A stretch of 64,000 nucleotides of DNA, taken from an uncultured Sphingomonadaceae bacterium. Its GTDB lineage: Bacteria; Pseudomonadota; Alphaproteobacteria; Sphingomonadales; Sphingomonadaceae. The position numbers and the translations under genes are program-made. The stretch lies in NCBI GenBank assembly GCA_947497455.1, contig CANMGU010000001.1, positions 806,001 to 870,000 on the forward strand, written 5' to 3'. Numbering within the stretch: the stretch's first letter is position 1; each line of letters opens with the position of its first letter. Below the pieces are notes generated by a model that saw only the letters and a list, made by a program, of their open reading frames with translations, ran no database searches and had not been told where the DNA came from. Below, piece by piece: positions 9,995-18,601 of the stretch.

Positions 9995-10053
9995 TGTCAA
10001 CCTTTAATATATACCTATTAAGATTATAACATCATACCAATAATACATACCTA
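9995..10053 (-). promoter_or_regulatory. Promoter/operator module of TonB receptor 1
   Basis: Minus-strand TTGACA (10000-9995) lies 59 bases before the receptor ATG. Upstream, 38 bases from box start to box start, is TTGGTATG (10040-10033), joined to TAGGTATGTATTA. The block CATACCAATAATA plus ATACCTA is nearly identical to the one before receptor 2. The rest of the 308-base gap 9937-10244 shows only the leader and the palindrome next to the GntR stop. Confidence 0.6.
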
Positions 10054-10230
10054 TAAAAAGACGTTGTTTCAGCGGTGTTTAACAAAGTTGACGAAGGGAG
10101 TGATCCAATCATTCCATACAGAAAATATCTATGTGTTACATTTCTGCTACAGATTGGAGGCGCGCAGACACACGAATTTTCTATACCGGAATCCGGTCCA
10201 GACCTTCTTCAGTTTCAGCGTACTGGAAAG

Positions 10231-10244
10231 CCAACTATAGTTGG
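10231..10244. repeat. Perfect 14-bp palindrome next to the GntR stop codon
   Basis: CCAACTATAGTTGG is its own reverse complement and directly adjoins the TAA of the GntR gene. No T-tract follows, so a terminator is unlikely. It could be a binding site for the GntR dimer. Confidence 0.5.
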
Positions 10245-10985
10245 TTACCCCATTCGCGCGACGTCAAGAAAGCGCTCACGGCTTTCAATCGCGCGCTTTT
10301 GCACTTCGCGCAGAGCTTCCTGCTCGGTGACGTCTAGCATCGAACCGATAAGCCGCAGAAAATGTTCCCGCATCGCACGACGGGCAGCGCCTGGATTCCG
10401 GGCTTTTAATGCGTCAAGAATTGCCTGATGTTCCTTGGCACGAGCGGTCGCGTCCTCTTCGCATACCGCGTCATAGCTGTGCTTTACTTCCGGAAGTTCC
10501 TCACGCATGCGCCATAGTGATTCAATCGCATGCACCATGGCTCCATTTCCCGATGATCGTGCAATCATTGCATGGAATTCACGGTCAGCGGCCAGCGACG
10601 TTTCTTCGTCACTGTTGCCCATCGTTTCTATCAACTCGTCAAGTTTTTGAAGATTTTCATCGGAAATGATCTTTGCAGCCAAGGCCGCTGCCTCTGCTTC
10701 GATAAGCGAACGCGCCTCTGTGACTTCAAAGGCACTGACTTCGGGTAGCTGACCAGGCTGATGCGGCTGTTCTTCGCTAACATATACTCCCGAGCCGGTT
10801 TTAATCTCGATATGTCCAATGGCCTGCAGTGCTATCTCAGCTTCGCGAATGGTGACACGACTGACATCGAACCGCTCTGCGAGCTCCCGTTCACCGGGTA
10901 GGCGCGTTCCCGGCGGGAAAACACCTTCATCAATCAATTGCCTGATCTGCTCCGCAACACGGTGATAAAGTCTCTGTTCGGCCAT
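10245..10985 (-). CDS. GntR-family regulator (FCD/FadR subfamily)
   Basis: 246-residue transcriptional regulator. The N-terminal winged helix-turn-helix (about residues 1-70) contains FPPGTRLPGERELAERFDVS, the usual GntR signature. The C-terminal helical FCD domain has ADREFHAMIARSS and REHFLRLIG, whose His residues typically bind metal and carboxylate effectors. It lies between the two TonB receptors on the same strand and probably senses an alginate-derived sugar acid such as DEH or KDG. The repeated TTGGTATG modules before PL6 and both receptors are its most likely targets. The start at MAEQ follows GGAGTTCACAAGAAC; an in-frame ATG at 11021 is the alternative. Confidence 0.87.
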   Translation of the reverse strand: MAEQRLYHRVAEQIRQLIDEGVFPPGTRLPGERELAERFDVSRVTIREAEIALQAIGHIEIKTGSGVYVSEEQPHQPGQLPEVSAFEVTEARSLIEAEAAALAAKIISDENLQKLDELIETMGNSDEETSLAADREFHAMIARSSGNGAMVHAIESLWRMREELPEVKHSYDAVCEEDATARAKEHQAILDALKARNPGAARRAMREHFLRLIGSMLDVTEQEALREVQKRAIESRERFLDVARMG

Positions 10986-11088
10986 GTTCTTGTGAACTCC
11001 GTTCCAACTATTTGCGACCACTTGCTTTCTGTCTAGCGCAAACCCCTATAAATTGTCGACCGGTTTGGTCTGTCAAAATTGAGGATAT

Positions 11089-11120
11089 TGGTGCGACCGC
11101 TGTAAACCCCGGTCGCACCA
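11089..11120 (-). terminator. Hairpin terminator after TonB receptor 2
   Basis: Perfect 11-bp inverted repeat TGGTGCGACCG (11089-11099)/CGGTCGCACCA (11110-11120) with a 10-base loop, 15 bases past the receptor 2 stop on the minus strand. The following U-tract is weak (ATATCCTCAATTTTG), so efficiency is uncertain. Confidence 0.6.
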
Positions 11121-11134
11121 GTCCCCTGTTGGAC

Positions 11135-14100
11135 CTAGAATTTAAACTGGACACCAGCGAAATAGCGAGGTCCATAAACCTGAACAGCTCCGAAATCATC
11201 CGGTGCTCCCCGAAAATTGGTCCGCGGCTCATTGAAGAGGTTTATTCCTTCGAGCGTAAACTTAACATTACTATTCAATTTGAAGGACACCCGAGCTTCG
11301 AACACATTTACGTCATCTACGTAACGGATGCGCCCTGGCGTCGAAATGAATTGCTGGAAGTAATTGCTACGATATTTGTAGACGCCCTGGAAATCGAATG
11401 GGCCGATTTCGTAATAAACCTGCGCCGACAAGACGTGCTTCGAAAATCCGAAGAGGTTCGATGGCGGGATAAGGCCGTTGTTGATAGTTGTAGAGCCGTC
11501 AGCGTTCACACTCGTAATGGCTCCGAGCGTATCATCCTCAAACTCAAAATTCGAGTCCGCATAGTTATAGCTGAGCTTGAACCCTAAGCCATCTAGCGGC
11601 TTCGGTAGGTAGCTAAATCGGTGCGCAGCGGTGATTTCTACACCATAAATGGTGCTGGTTTCATCGCTGGTATTTATTGACGTCACCAGCAGATCTTGAT
11701 TCACCCCGTTTATAGAGAAGGTTTCAAAGATACCGACCGTATCAAAACCACCGTCAAAACTCTTATAATATGCATTGATGGCAAGGATCGTATCATCATT
11801 CGGATACCATTCGATGCCCGCGTCTACATTCCACGAAAGCAGTGGATCAGTAGCTGGGTTACCTGTGGCAGTAACGTTATCAATGCCATTTGCGATCGCC
11901 TCTTGAGCCGTCGCGAAGTCATCATTGTTCAAATTGAACAACCGGCCATCGCCAAGGCTCGAAGGATCAGGGCGCGATAGAGAACGATAGACTGCGAAAC
12001 GCCCTAGTAAGTCGGGCTGGAACTCGGCAACCACATTAACGCTCGGCAAAAATTCCGTATAAGAACTCTTGGTCTGACGAGGAACCAAATCGCCGCCCAC
12101 CTGACTCAGCGTAAAGTCGCCTGTAGCTGGATCGGCCACCACCTCTAGCTCCGCCTGAAAACCGCGAGAAATAACGTCAGTGCCAACCACCCGCAGTCCG
12201 ACATTGCCTCGAATGGGAACATTGCCCCAATCCCCATCAAAATTCGCCTGACCATATAAGGCCCAACTGCGCTCCGTCACATCTGTGTTCTGAATCGAAT
12301 CAAAGTCACCAGTCGGGTAGATGGGTACGCCATTTTCATCAAATTCCAGGCCTGATGGATCTTCTCGCTCTAACACCCGTGCGATACACAGCGCATCGAA
12401 GGTAGCGAAAGTGTTAGAGGTGCTGATCACATTGCCCGCCAAATCAACATTGGTGATCAATGGATTACCGCCAGAAACCGAGGAAAGAAATCCTGACTCA
12501 GGAAAACTCGTACGGCATTCCTGGTTTGCCACCGCTAAAGCGCCAGTACCGTCGGTGTCGTTATAGTTATTCTGAAAGCGACTGGTTCCATTCTGAGCGC
12601 CGGGCACGTCTCGATACCTGAGCTGTTGATAGCGGGCACCAGCTTGCAATGATGACAGGAATCCATCCATTGCATATTCGACATCACCTCGGAAGGCCCA
12701 CACGCTGTTGAAGCGATCCTGCTCCAAATCGGCGCGCAAACGCGGATCGTTGGCGAACAGGTCGTGATTGGTTACGTCAAAGTTCTGAGTGACAAAGTTT
12801 AAAGCCTGCGAACCATTTTGCATAATCTGAACGGCCGTTTCAACCCGATCATCTGTTCCGTTTGTTCTGCCCGCATTGGGAGTTTGATCGCTCTCAAAAG
12901 CCTCAGGAAAAAACGGATCGCCATTTGCATCTGTATTGCCAAAGATAGATTCGCCATCTTCTGTCCGGAAGCGAATCTGGACCGCTTCCTCGATACGTTG
13001 TGTGCGTGAATAGGATGCGTCGAGTGAAATCTTGACGCGATCTGTCACCTGCGCATCTAGCGAGAGGCCGCCGCCATAATATTCCTCATCACGTTCGAGA
13101 TATTCGCTCACGGCTTCAATGCGCTGTTCACCGGTGAATTGGCGCAAAGCACCAGTTTCGGTGAAAATAAGCGGAAGATCGATACGATTGGGATCACCTG
13201 GGCCATCGATACGACGGCCTTCCGCAAAGTTCAAATCGCTGCGCTGTTCACGAAAAAGGCGCTTGGAATATTGGAAATCCGCATTGATATCAACGTCAGG
13301 ACTCGGCTTTAGTTGGATCGCGCCGAAGAAAGAATCACGTTCGTCATCGGTAATGTTTGAACGGAATGAGTAACTGTTGCGGGCAATGACAAAATCGTCC
13401 GTAACACTGCCATCGCGCAGGCCGGCGATTGTACTTGAGCTGGTATCGCAGTTACCATCATCGAATACGCCATCGCCTGTATCGGTCGGATCAAGAACGC
13501 AGGCCCGAATTGTATTGGAAACATTTGCTTCCTGCTCAGGATTGGAAGTTTTGTTGCGGGAGTAACCGAGCGAAATACCAAGCTCTGCATCACCAAGCTG
13601 GAACTGGTCTATATAGCTCGCGGTGGCACGATAACCGAATTTCTGAAACCGTTGGTCTGAATCAATGTCGAGATTATCGGGATTTACATTGAGTTTGAAA
13701 TTGCCTTGAAAACGTCGTTTGCTATAATCGAGCGGACGGACGGTCTCGAGGGCAATCTGACCCGCCACGCCGCCTTCGATATAACTGGCTGCCTGAGACT
13801 TATAGATCCCGATTTTGTTGAACAATTCAGAAGGGAACTGGCTAAAGTTGACCGAGCGATCGCCGCTGCCGTTGGTGGCAATGCGCCCGTTGATCACGGT
13901 AGAGCCGAGAAACGGTCCAAGACCACGAATTGAGATTTCGGTCGCACCGCCTTGTTCGCGGTGTGAACCAGCTCCGGTCAGGGTTTCCAGGGCCTCGCCG
14001 ATCGAGAGTGCAGGGATGTCTCCGATCTCTTCCGCCGAAAGAGCATCAAAGACCTCTGTGGCTATCTTTTTTTCTTCAATTGAATTCTGGATTGTGCCGC

Positions 14101-14278
14101 GGATACCCGAAACAATGATCAGGTCTTCATCGTCAGCACTTGCCTCTGAACTCTGCTCTTGCGCCTGCGCCTGCGCCTGCGCCGGCATCGCTAGAGCTGT
14201 CGTAGCGCAACCGGCCATTAGTATTTTCGTAATTGATGAAAGACGCTGCACACGCGTGCCGCTGTTTTTCCCAAGCAT
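11135..14278 (-). CDS. TonB-dependent receptor 2 of the alginate locus
   Basis: Outer-membrane TonB-dependent receptor of 1047 residues. The signal peptide ends around AMPAQAQ, followed by an Ala-Gln run encoded by a 6-bp repeat. A TonB-box-like DLIIVSGIRG comes next, then the plug with IGEALETLTGAGSHREQGG and a conserved EISIRGLGPF, then a long barrel ending FAGVQFKF with a terminal Phe. GGGAG lies upstream of the ATG. It shares its promoter module with the alginate lyases and receptor 1, so co-regulation and alginate-oligomer uptake are likely. The two receptors differ clearly in sequence, so they may take different oligomer types. Confidence 0.9.
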   Translation of the reverse strand: MLGKNSGTRVQRLSSITKILMAGCATTALAMPAQAQAQAQEQSSEASADDEDLIIVSGIRGTIQNSIEEKKIATEVFDALSAEEIGDIPALSIGEALETLTGAGSHREQGGATEISIRGLGPFLGSTVINGRIATNGSGDRSVNFSQFPSELFNKIGIYKSQAASYIEGGVAGQIALETVRPLDYSKRRFQGNFKLNVNPDNLDIDSDQRFQKFGYRATASYIDQFQLGDAELGISLGYSRNKTSNPEQEANVSNTIRACVLDPTDTGDGVFDDGNCDTSSSTIAGLRDGSVTDDFVIARNSYSFRSNITDDERDSFFGAIQLKPSPDVDINADFQYSKRLFREQRSDLNFAEGRRIDGPGDPNRIDLPLIFTETGALRQFTGEQRIEAVSEYLERDEEYYGGGLSLDAQVTDRVKISLDASYSRTQRIEEAVQIRFRTEDGESIFGNTDANGDPFFPEAFESDQTPNAGRTNGTDDRVETAVQIMQNGSQALNFVTQNFDVTNHDLFANDPRLRADLEQDRFNSVWAFRGDVEYAMDGFLSSLQAGARYQQLRYRDVPGAQNGTSRFQNNYNDTDGTGALAVANQECRTSFPESGFLSSVSGGNPLITNVDLAGNVISTSNTFATFDALCIARVLEREDPSGLEFDENGVPIYPTGDFDSIQNTDVTERSWALYGQANFDGDWGNVPIRGNVGLRVVGTDVISRGFQAELEVVADPATGDFTLSQVGGDLVPRQTKSSYTEFLPSVNVVAEFQPDLLGRFAVYRSLSRPDPSSLGDGRLFNLNNDDFATAQEAIANGIDNVTATGNPATDPLLSWNVDAGIEWYPNDDTILAINAYYKSFDGGFDTVGIFETFSINGVNQDLLVTSINTSDETSTIYGVEITAAHRFSYLPKPLDGLGFKLSYNYADSNFEFEDDTLGAITSVNADGSTTINNGLIPPSNLFGFSKHVLSAQVYYEIGPFDFQGVYKYRSNYFQQFISTPGRIRYVDDVNVFEARVSFKLNSNVKFTLEGINLFNEPRTNFRGAPDDFGAVQVYGPRYFAGVQFKF
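14161..14184. repeat. Hexanucleotide microsatellite in receptor 2 signal region
   Basis: About four tandem copies of GCGCCT (plus strand) encode alternating Ala-Gln just after the predicted signal-peptide cleavage site. Changes in copy number would keep the frame and only alter linker length. Confidence 0.6.
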
Positions 14279-14334
14279 CCTTTTTCTCCCTGCTAATATT
14301 TTTATGTCGGGAAAATGGACATTGGAAATTGGTA

Positions 14335-14408
14335 TGTCAACCTTTTAAACATGCCAATATATATATTAGTGTCATACCAATAATATATACCTAAAATTCA
14401 TATTGGCA
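14335..14408 (-). promoter_or_regulatory. Promoter/operator module of TonB receptor 2
   Basis: Minus-strand TTGACA (14340-14335) lies 57 bases before the receptor ATG. TTGGTATG (14380-14373) lies 38 bases upstream, the same spacing as at receptor 1. Extra half-sites are TTGGCATG (14357-14350) and the same sequence context at 14400-14408. A further TTGGTATG-like box overlaps the TTGACA at 14329-14336 on the plus strand. Confidence 0.6.
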
Positions 14409-14699
14409 TTTGGGACAGAATCTCATGCTGTCAAAGCTGCTCAGTTTTGATTGTGAATATGCCACCGGCAATTGTCACCGACAGGACTGCAAATCTGCGG
14501 CGATTTCCACTCCTGATGGCTCCAGAATAGGATGGGCGAGGCTCACTTCCGCTCAGATGTTTGAACACCCACTGGCGGCCGGACTTCAGTGTGCTTGAGG
14601 CCATCGGAGATATTCGGTTTGGCCGCAAGATACGGGAAGCGTCGAGCCAAACTGCCCTCTATTCGACCATCATCACCATCACCAAAAGGAAATCGCCAC
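14409..14699. other. Gene-free stretch before the lone SDR
   Basis: Together with the receptor 2 leader this makes 421 bases without a gene. I see no RNA gene or conserved small ORF. The AAAGGA ribosome binding site of the following SDR lies at the right end. Confidence 0.4.
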
Positions 14700-15446
14700 A
14701 TGCTTTCAGGGAAAATTGCAATAGTAACCGGCGCAAGCTCCGGCATTGGTCGTTCGACGGCGCATGCTTTTGCCGCAGCCGGTGCCAAGCTTGTCGTCAA
14801 CGCTCGTCGAACAGAACCGTTAGACGCACTTGTGAACACAATCAGATCCAATGGCGGAGAGGCAATCGCCATTCCAGGAGATGCTGCCGACGAGAATACG
14901 CAAAATACGATGGTTGCGGCGGCTCAGAGCGAATTTGGCGGGTTGGATATTGGATTTAACAATGCGGGCACTGTAGGTACAAACAAACCCCTGGCAAAGA
15001 TGTCGCTGGCTGAATGGTCTGACGTAATTACAGTCAACCTAACCGCGGCTTTCCTCGGTGCGCGCGCTCAAATTCCGGCGATGCTGGAAAGAGGTGGCGG
15101 CTCAATAATCTTTACGGGCAGTTTCGTCGGCAACAGCGTCAGCCTTCCTGGAATGACGGCCTATGGAACGACCAAAGCGGCGTTGATGGGGCTAGTTAAG
15201 GGAATCACTGCGGACTATGCTGAACGCAATATCCGAGCCAACGCGTTACTTCCAGGCGGCACCAATACAGCGATGGCTGGAGATGCTGCACAGCGAGAAT
15301 GGGCGGCGGGGTTGCATGCTATGAAGCGGATCGCTGAACCGGAAGAAATAGCCCAAGCTGCACTTTTCCTGGCAAGTGATATGGCAAGCTTCGTTACAGG
15401 CTCCGCTTTGTGGGCTGATGGCGGAAATTCTGCGGTGAAGATTTAG
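14700..15446 (+). CDS. SDR-family oxidoreductase
   Basis: 248-residue classical short-chain dehydrogenase. TGASSGIG at residues 9-16 binds the nicotinamide cofactor, NNAG supports the fold, and YGTTK is the catalytic Tyr-Lys pair. The C-terminal LFLASDMASFVTGSALWADG is typical of glucose/ribitol-dehydrogenase-like SDRs. The start at MLSGKIAIVTG follows AAAGGA; the longer in-frame start at 14589 lacks one. It is transcribed away from receptor 2 and stands alone between that gene and the convergent PhoX-like gene. Substrate unknown; it could act on an alginate-derived keto-acid, but nothing in the sequence shows that. Confidence 0.85.
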   Translation: MLSGKIAIVTGASSGIGRSTAHAFAAAGAKLVVNARRTEPLDALVNTIRSNGGEAIAIPGDAADENTQNTMVAAAQSEFGGLDIGFNNAGTVGTNKPLAKMSLAEWSDVITVNLTAAFLGARAQIPAMLERGGGSIIFTGSFVGNSVSLPGMTAYGTTKAALMGLVKGITADYAERNIRANALLPGGTNTAMAGDAAQREWAAGLHAMKRIAEPEEIAQAALFLASDMASFVTGSALWADGGNSAVKI

Positions 15447-15640
15447 AAAGCGACCCCGATTGCAACTCTTCTGATTCTGACAAGGATCCGTGAGACGAGC
15501 TGTCGATCAATCGACGCGGATTGCGCTGCTACCGTCAGATTTCCGGCAAAGCTTCAGACTGTTTGAGATCGCCCATAGATGGCTCAATGGCAGATGAACT
15601 TTTCCGTTTTGCTGGGTTTACTGGGCGTGGATATCTTACG

Positions 15641-17008
15641 TCAAACGCTGATCACCTTATCCCATGGACCGGTAATGGCGAATGTTGTTGAGGGTGCGTA
15701 TAGATTCACAAACATCGTTGATCCATCCGGTGAAAAACAGGCTCCGGCAAATTCGGTCTGAATCCGGGTCCTACCAAAAATATAGGTTTTGCCCTCTGGC
15801 GTGACACCACGCAGGTGATTATTGGTAATATCCGTATATTGGTCTTCAGAAACCATCAGATGTCCATTTGGCATGACGCAGATATTGTCACCTAAATTAT
15901 ATATGGCTGCGTCCTGACTTTCCAAAAAGAGTCCAAGCTTCCCTTGTTTGCCTTTCCGGCCTTCTTTCTTGCTAGGCTTGTACCGGAATATCTGACCAAA
16001 TTTCTTGGCGCCGCCGCTTGTTGAAGTAAAGAAGAGCTGCTGCTCCTTCTCATCCCAAAAAATGCCTTCCCCACGCGCAAATAATGTCGCTCCAAGCTTT
16101 GCACCTCGCTCCCGCAGTTCGCCTGCGCTTCTTTCAGGGTTATCCAGCGTGATCCACTCTGCGCGGTGATCGCTGCCGAGAGCAATCTGCTCGCTGTCCC
16201 AGTTTCGCGTGTCGGAAATGCCCTTCAGTGCAAGGGCCTGAAGAGTGCCACCTTCTGCGAGCTTGCCTTTTACCTTGGGAATGAAGCGATAGAAGAGACT
16301 GTCACCACGATCTTCGGTCATGTAGGCAATGCCCGTGCGCGGGTCGATGCAGACCGCTTCATGGACGAAGCAGCCCATGGCTTTAAGGGGTACAGGATCA
16401 ACCAGCCCTTTATGGTTCGCGGGCACTTCAAATATGTAACCGTGGTTTTTGTCTACGCCGTCACCAATTTCCAGAGAGCTTTCTTCGCATGTTAACCAGC
16501 TGCCCCAGGGCGTGACGCCTCCCGAACAATTGCGCACCGTGCCGACAAGGCTCAAATATTCTTCGACAACCTTGCCTTGTTTCATATCATAAACCAGCGT
16601 GGTTGTGCCGCCAGGTATGGGCATTTTTGATTTGTTGCTGAGCCGGTCATAAGCCTTGAATTCAGGACCTACTTTGCTGCGAAAAGGCCCTTCGCGCAAT
16701 TGCTTGTGATCAAGCTCATGATTACGGATCAGCGCAACCTTGCCATCACCAATGTCGATACAGCCCATGCCGTCCGCAGCATTCGGCACAACCATCCCAT
16801 CATTCATCAAGTTCCCAAGCCGCGAAATGACTTTGTAGGAAAATCCCTCTGGAAGATCTAGCAGACGACCTGGGTCGGAAAGCAAATCACCATAGCCGCC
16901 CACCTCGTTTTTGCCTGTAAAAGGAAGATTGGCATAGGCGCGCGTGGCAAGGCCGACAAAGGCTGCGCCAAGCATGGTTGCTCCGAACTGGCGACGGGTA
17001 AAAATCAT
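15641..17008 (-). CDS. PhoX-like (DUF839) Tat-exported protein
   Basis: 455-residue protein of the PhoX/DUF839 beta-propeller family, whose founding member is a calcium/iron-dependent alkaline phosphatase. The N-terminus has a twin-arginine signal (TRRQFGATMLGAAFVGLATR) ending near AYA, so it is exported folded. Family-like segments include LIRNHELDH, TPWGSWLTCEES and the C-terminal NLYAPSTTFAITGPW. The start at 17008 is preceded by GAGGAG. No phosphate-uptake genes are nearby, so phosphatase activity is a family-based guess. It converges on the SDR at 14700-15446. Confidence 0.8.
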   Translation of the reverse strand: MIFTRRQFGATMLGAAFVGLATRAYANLPFTGKNEVGGYGDLLSDPGRLLDLPEGFSYKVISRLGNLMNDGMVVPNAADGMGCIDIGDGKVALIRNHELDHKQLREGPFRSKVGPEFKAYDRLSNKSKMPIPGGTTTLVYDMKQGKVVEEYLSLVGTVRNCSGGVTPWGSWLTCEESSLEIGDGVDKNHGYIFEVPANHKGLVDPVPLKAMGCFVHEAVCIDPRTGIAYMTEDRGDSLFYRFIPKVKGKLAEGGTLQALALKGISDTRNWDSEQIALGSDHRAEWITLDNPERSAGELRERGAKLGATLFARGEGIFWDEKEQQLFFTSTSGGAKKFGQIFRYKPSKKEGRKGKQGKLGLFLESQDAAIYNLGDNICVMPNGHLMVSEDQYTDITNNHLRGVTPEGKTYIFGRTRIQTEFAGACFSPDGSTMFVNLYAPSTTFAITGPWDKVISV

Positions 17009-17427
17009 ATCAACGCTGCTCCTCAAAATTGTTGTCCTGCAAGACACGCATTCGTTGCTTTCAGCACTATAATGTGCGGCAAGTGCTTGCAATTATTATG
17101 TCTGTTTTTTCGCTTAAATCCAACATTGACCATTTCGCACACTGTTTCGGCGAAGGTCCGATTTCGGTTCGGTAGGAGTTCGGCCATTCGATTGAGCTGG
17201 CCATCGCGGAGTGAGAAACTAGCTGCGCTGTTCGGAACTCCCGCCTTACCGGGAAACACCAGTTCTATCATCAACTTAATGTCCTATTACTTGCGCGCCC
17301 ATTGCCGATCGCTTTGATGATCCGATTGCGATGGATTTTTTATATGCCTTGTGCTTCATTTGATGTCATAGCCTTGTTGTCGACCTTTCGTTCGAAATGG
17401 CGATACATATTGTTGCTGGGAGAAGAG
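17009..17427. other. Divergent intergenic region between phoX-like and glp genes
   Basis: About 420 bases that should carry promoters for the PhoX-like gene (leftward) and the glycerol transporter operon (rightward). I cannot identify a clear -35/-10 pair. An AT-rich ATTTTTTATATG at about 17334-17345 is the best promoter candidate for the rightward transcript. No glpR or other regulator gene is present here. Confidence 0.35.
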
Positions 17428-17505
17428 ATGTTCAAAGTTACGGTCTATCTGGCGAAAACCGAAATAGGCCAACCGGATAGCGGACCTTTTGGGGAAACCG
17501 GATGA
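17428..17505 (+). CDS. Possible 25-residue leader ORF before glpS
   Basis: A short ORF beginning MFKVTVYLAK has a good ribosome binding site (GGGAGAAGAG right before the ATG). Its TGA overlaps the glpS ATG (ATGA), as coupled genes do. No homology is recognised. It may be a real leader peptide, or simply the frame upstream of glpS. Confidence 0.35.
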   Translation: MFKVTVYLAKTEIGQPDSGPFGETG

Positions 17506-18599
17506 GTCTTCGACTTCAGAGCGTTTCAAAAATATCAAATGGCGAGACCCACATTTATCCCACTAATCTGGAATTGCAGAAGGGCACCATGAACGTCCTG
17601 CTCGGACCGACATCGTCCGGCAAGACATCGTTGATGCGTCTCATGGCAGGGCTCGACCGGCCCGATACCGGTAAAATCTTTTGGGATGGTGCTGATGTTA
17701 CAAAAAAGCGGGTGCAGGATCGTGATATTGCGATGGTGTACCAGCAATTCGTCAATTATCCCTCGATGACGGTCTATGACAATATCGCATCGCCACTGAA
17801 AATTCAGAAAAAGTCCTCTTCTGAGATTGATGCTAAAGTAAAGGAAATGGCTGAACTGCTTCAACTGACTTCTGTTATCGATAGAAAACCGAACGAAATA
17901 TCAGGAGGACAACAGCAGCGGTGCGCCATGGCGCGCGCTTTGGCAAAAGATGTGGGGCTGGTCCTAATGGACGAACCTCTTGCAAATCTGGACTATAAGT
18001 TACGAGAGGAGCTGCGCTTTGAAATCCCGCGTTTGTTTGAAGCATCCGGCAGTATCTTTGTCTATGCAACAACGGAGCCGGAAGAGGCGCTGTTGCTCGG
18101 CGGAAATACCGCAACCCTCTGGAATGGGCAGGTAACGCAATATGGTCCTGCGATGGATGTTTATCGCGATCCCTTAGATGAGACTACCGCACGCGTTTAT
18201 TCTGACCCGCCGATGAACTTTGTCTCAGTACGGAAGGATGGCGCAGGCGTGCACTTTCCGGATGGGCAATTAACGAGGCTGAATGAAGATTTGGCTAGCT
18301 TGTCCGATGGTGAATATCGGGCCGGATTTCGCGCCCATCATCTTGAAATGAGTGACAACCAGTCTGGCTCCATTGAATTTGAAGCAGAACTCGTCGTTAC
18401 GGAGCTTACCGGGTCAGATACATATATTCATGTCGATGTAATGGATGAGCGATGGATTGGTCTGATGCCCGGGCTGCAGACATTTGAGGTTGGGCAAGCG
18501 TTGAAAATTTGCTTAGACCCTCAAAATTTCTTCTATTTTGATAAGGATAGAAAGCTGGTCGCATCACCAAATCGCAAGCCTGAAGAGTCGGGGATATAG
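17502..18599 (+). CDS. glpS: ABC transporter ATPase GlpS-like, glycerol uptake
   Basis: 365-residue ATP-binding subunit of a carbohydrate-type (MalK-like) importer. Walker A GPTSSGKT, Q-loop VYQQF, signature ISGGQQQR and Walker B LVLMDEP are intact, with a C-terminal TOBE-like regulatory domain (about 230-365). The switch-histidine position is Thr (VYATTEPEEA instead of the usual VTHDQTEA). It opens a six-gene set (ATPase, ATPase, permease, permease, DUF2160 protein, binding protein) that matches the order of rhizobial glpSTPQUV. GGGGAAACCGG precedes the ATG. The glycerol assignment comes from gene order and DUF2160, not from a glycerol kinase nearby. Confidence 0.85.
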   Translation: MSLRLQSVSKISNGETHIYPTNLELQKGTMNVLLGPTSSGKTSLMRLMAGLDRPDTGKIFWDGADVTKKRVQDRDIAMVYQQFVNYPSMTVYDNIASPLKIQKKSSSEIDAKVKEMAELLQLTSVIDRKPNEISGGQQQRCAMARALAKDVGLVLMDEPLANLDYKLREELRFEIPRLFEASGSIFVYATTEPEEALLLGGNTATLWNGQVTQYGPAMDVYRDPLDETTARVYSDPPMNFVSVRKDGAGVHFPDGQLTRLNEDLASLSDGEYRAGFRAHHLEMSDNQSGSIEFEAELVVTELTGSDTYIHVDVMDERWIGLMPGLQTFEVGQALKICLDPQNFFYFDKDRKLVASPNRKPEESGI

Positions 18600-18601
18600 G
18601 T

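Noticed and set aside
14543..14872. 109-codon minus-strand frame over the SDR start
   Set aside because: Overlaps a clear SDR in the other direction and shows no domain.
17302..17427. Longer version of the leader ORF before glpS
   Set aside because: The extension lacks a ribosome binding site; only the part from 17428 has one.
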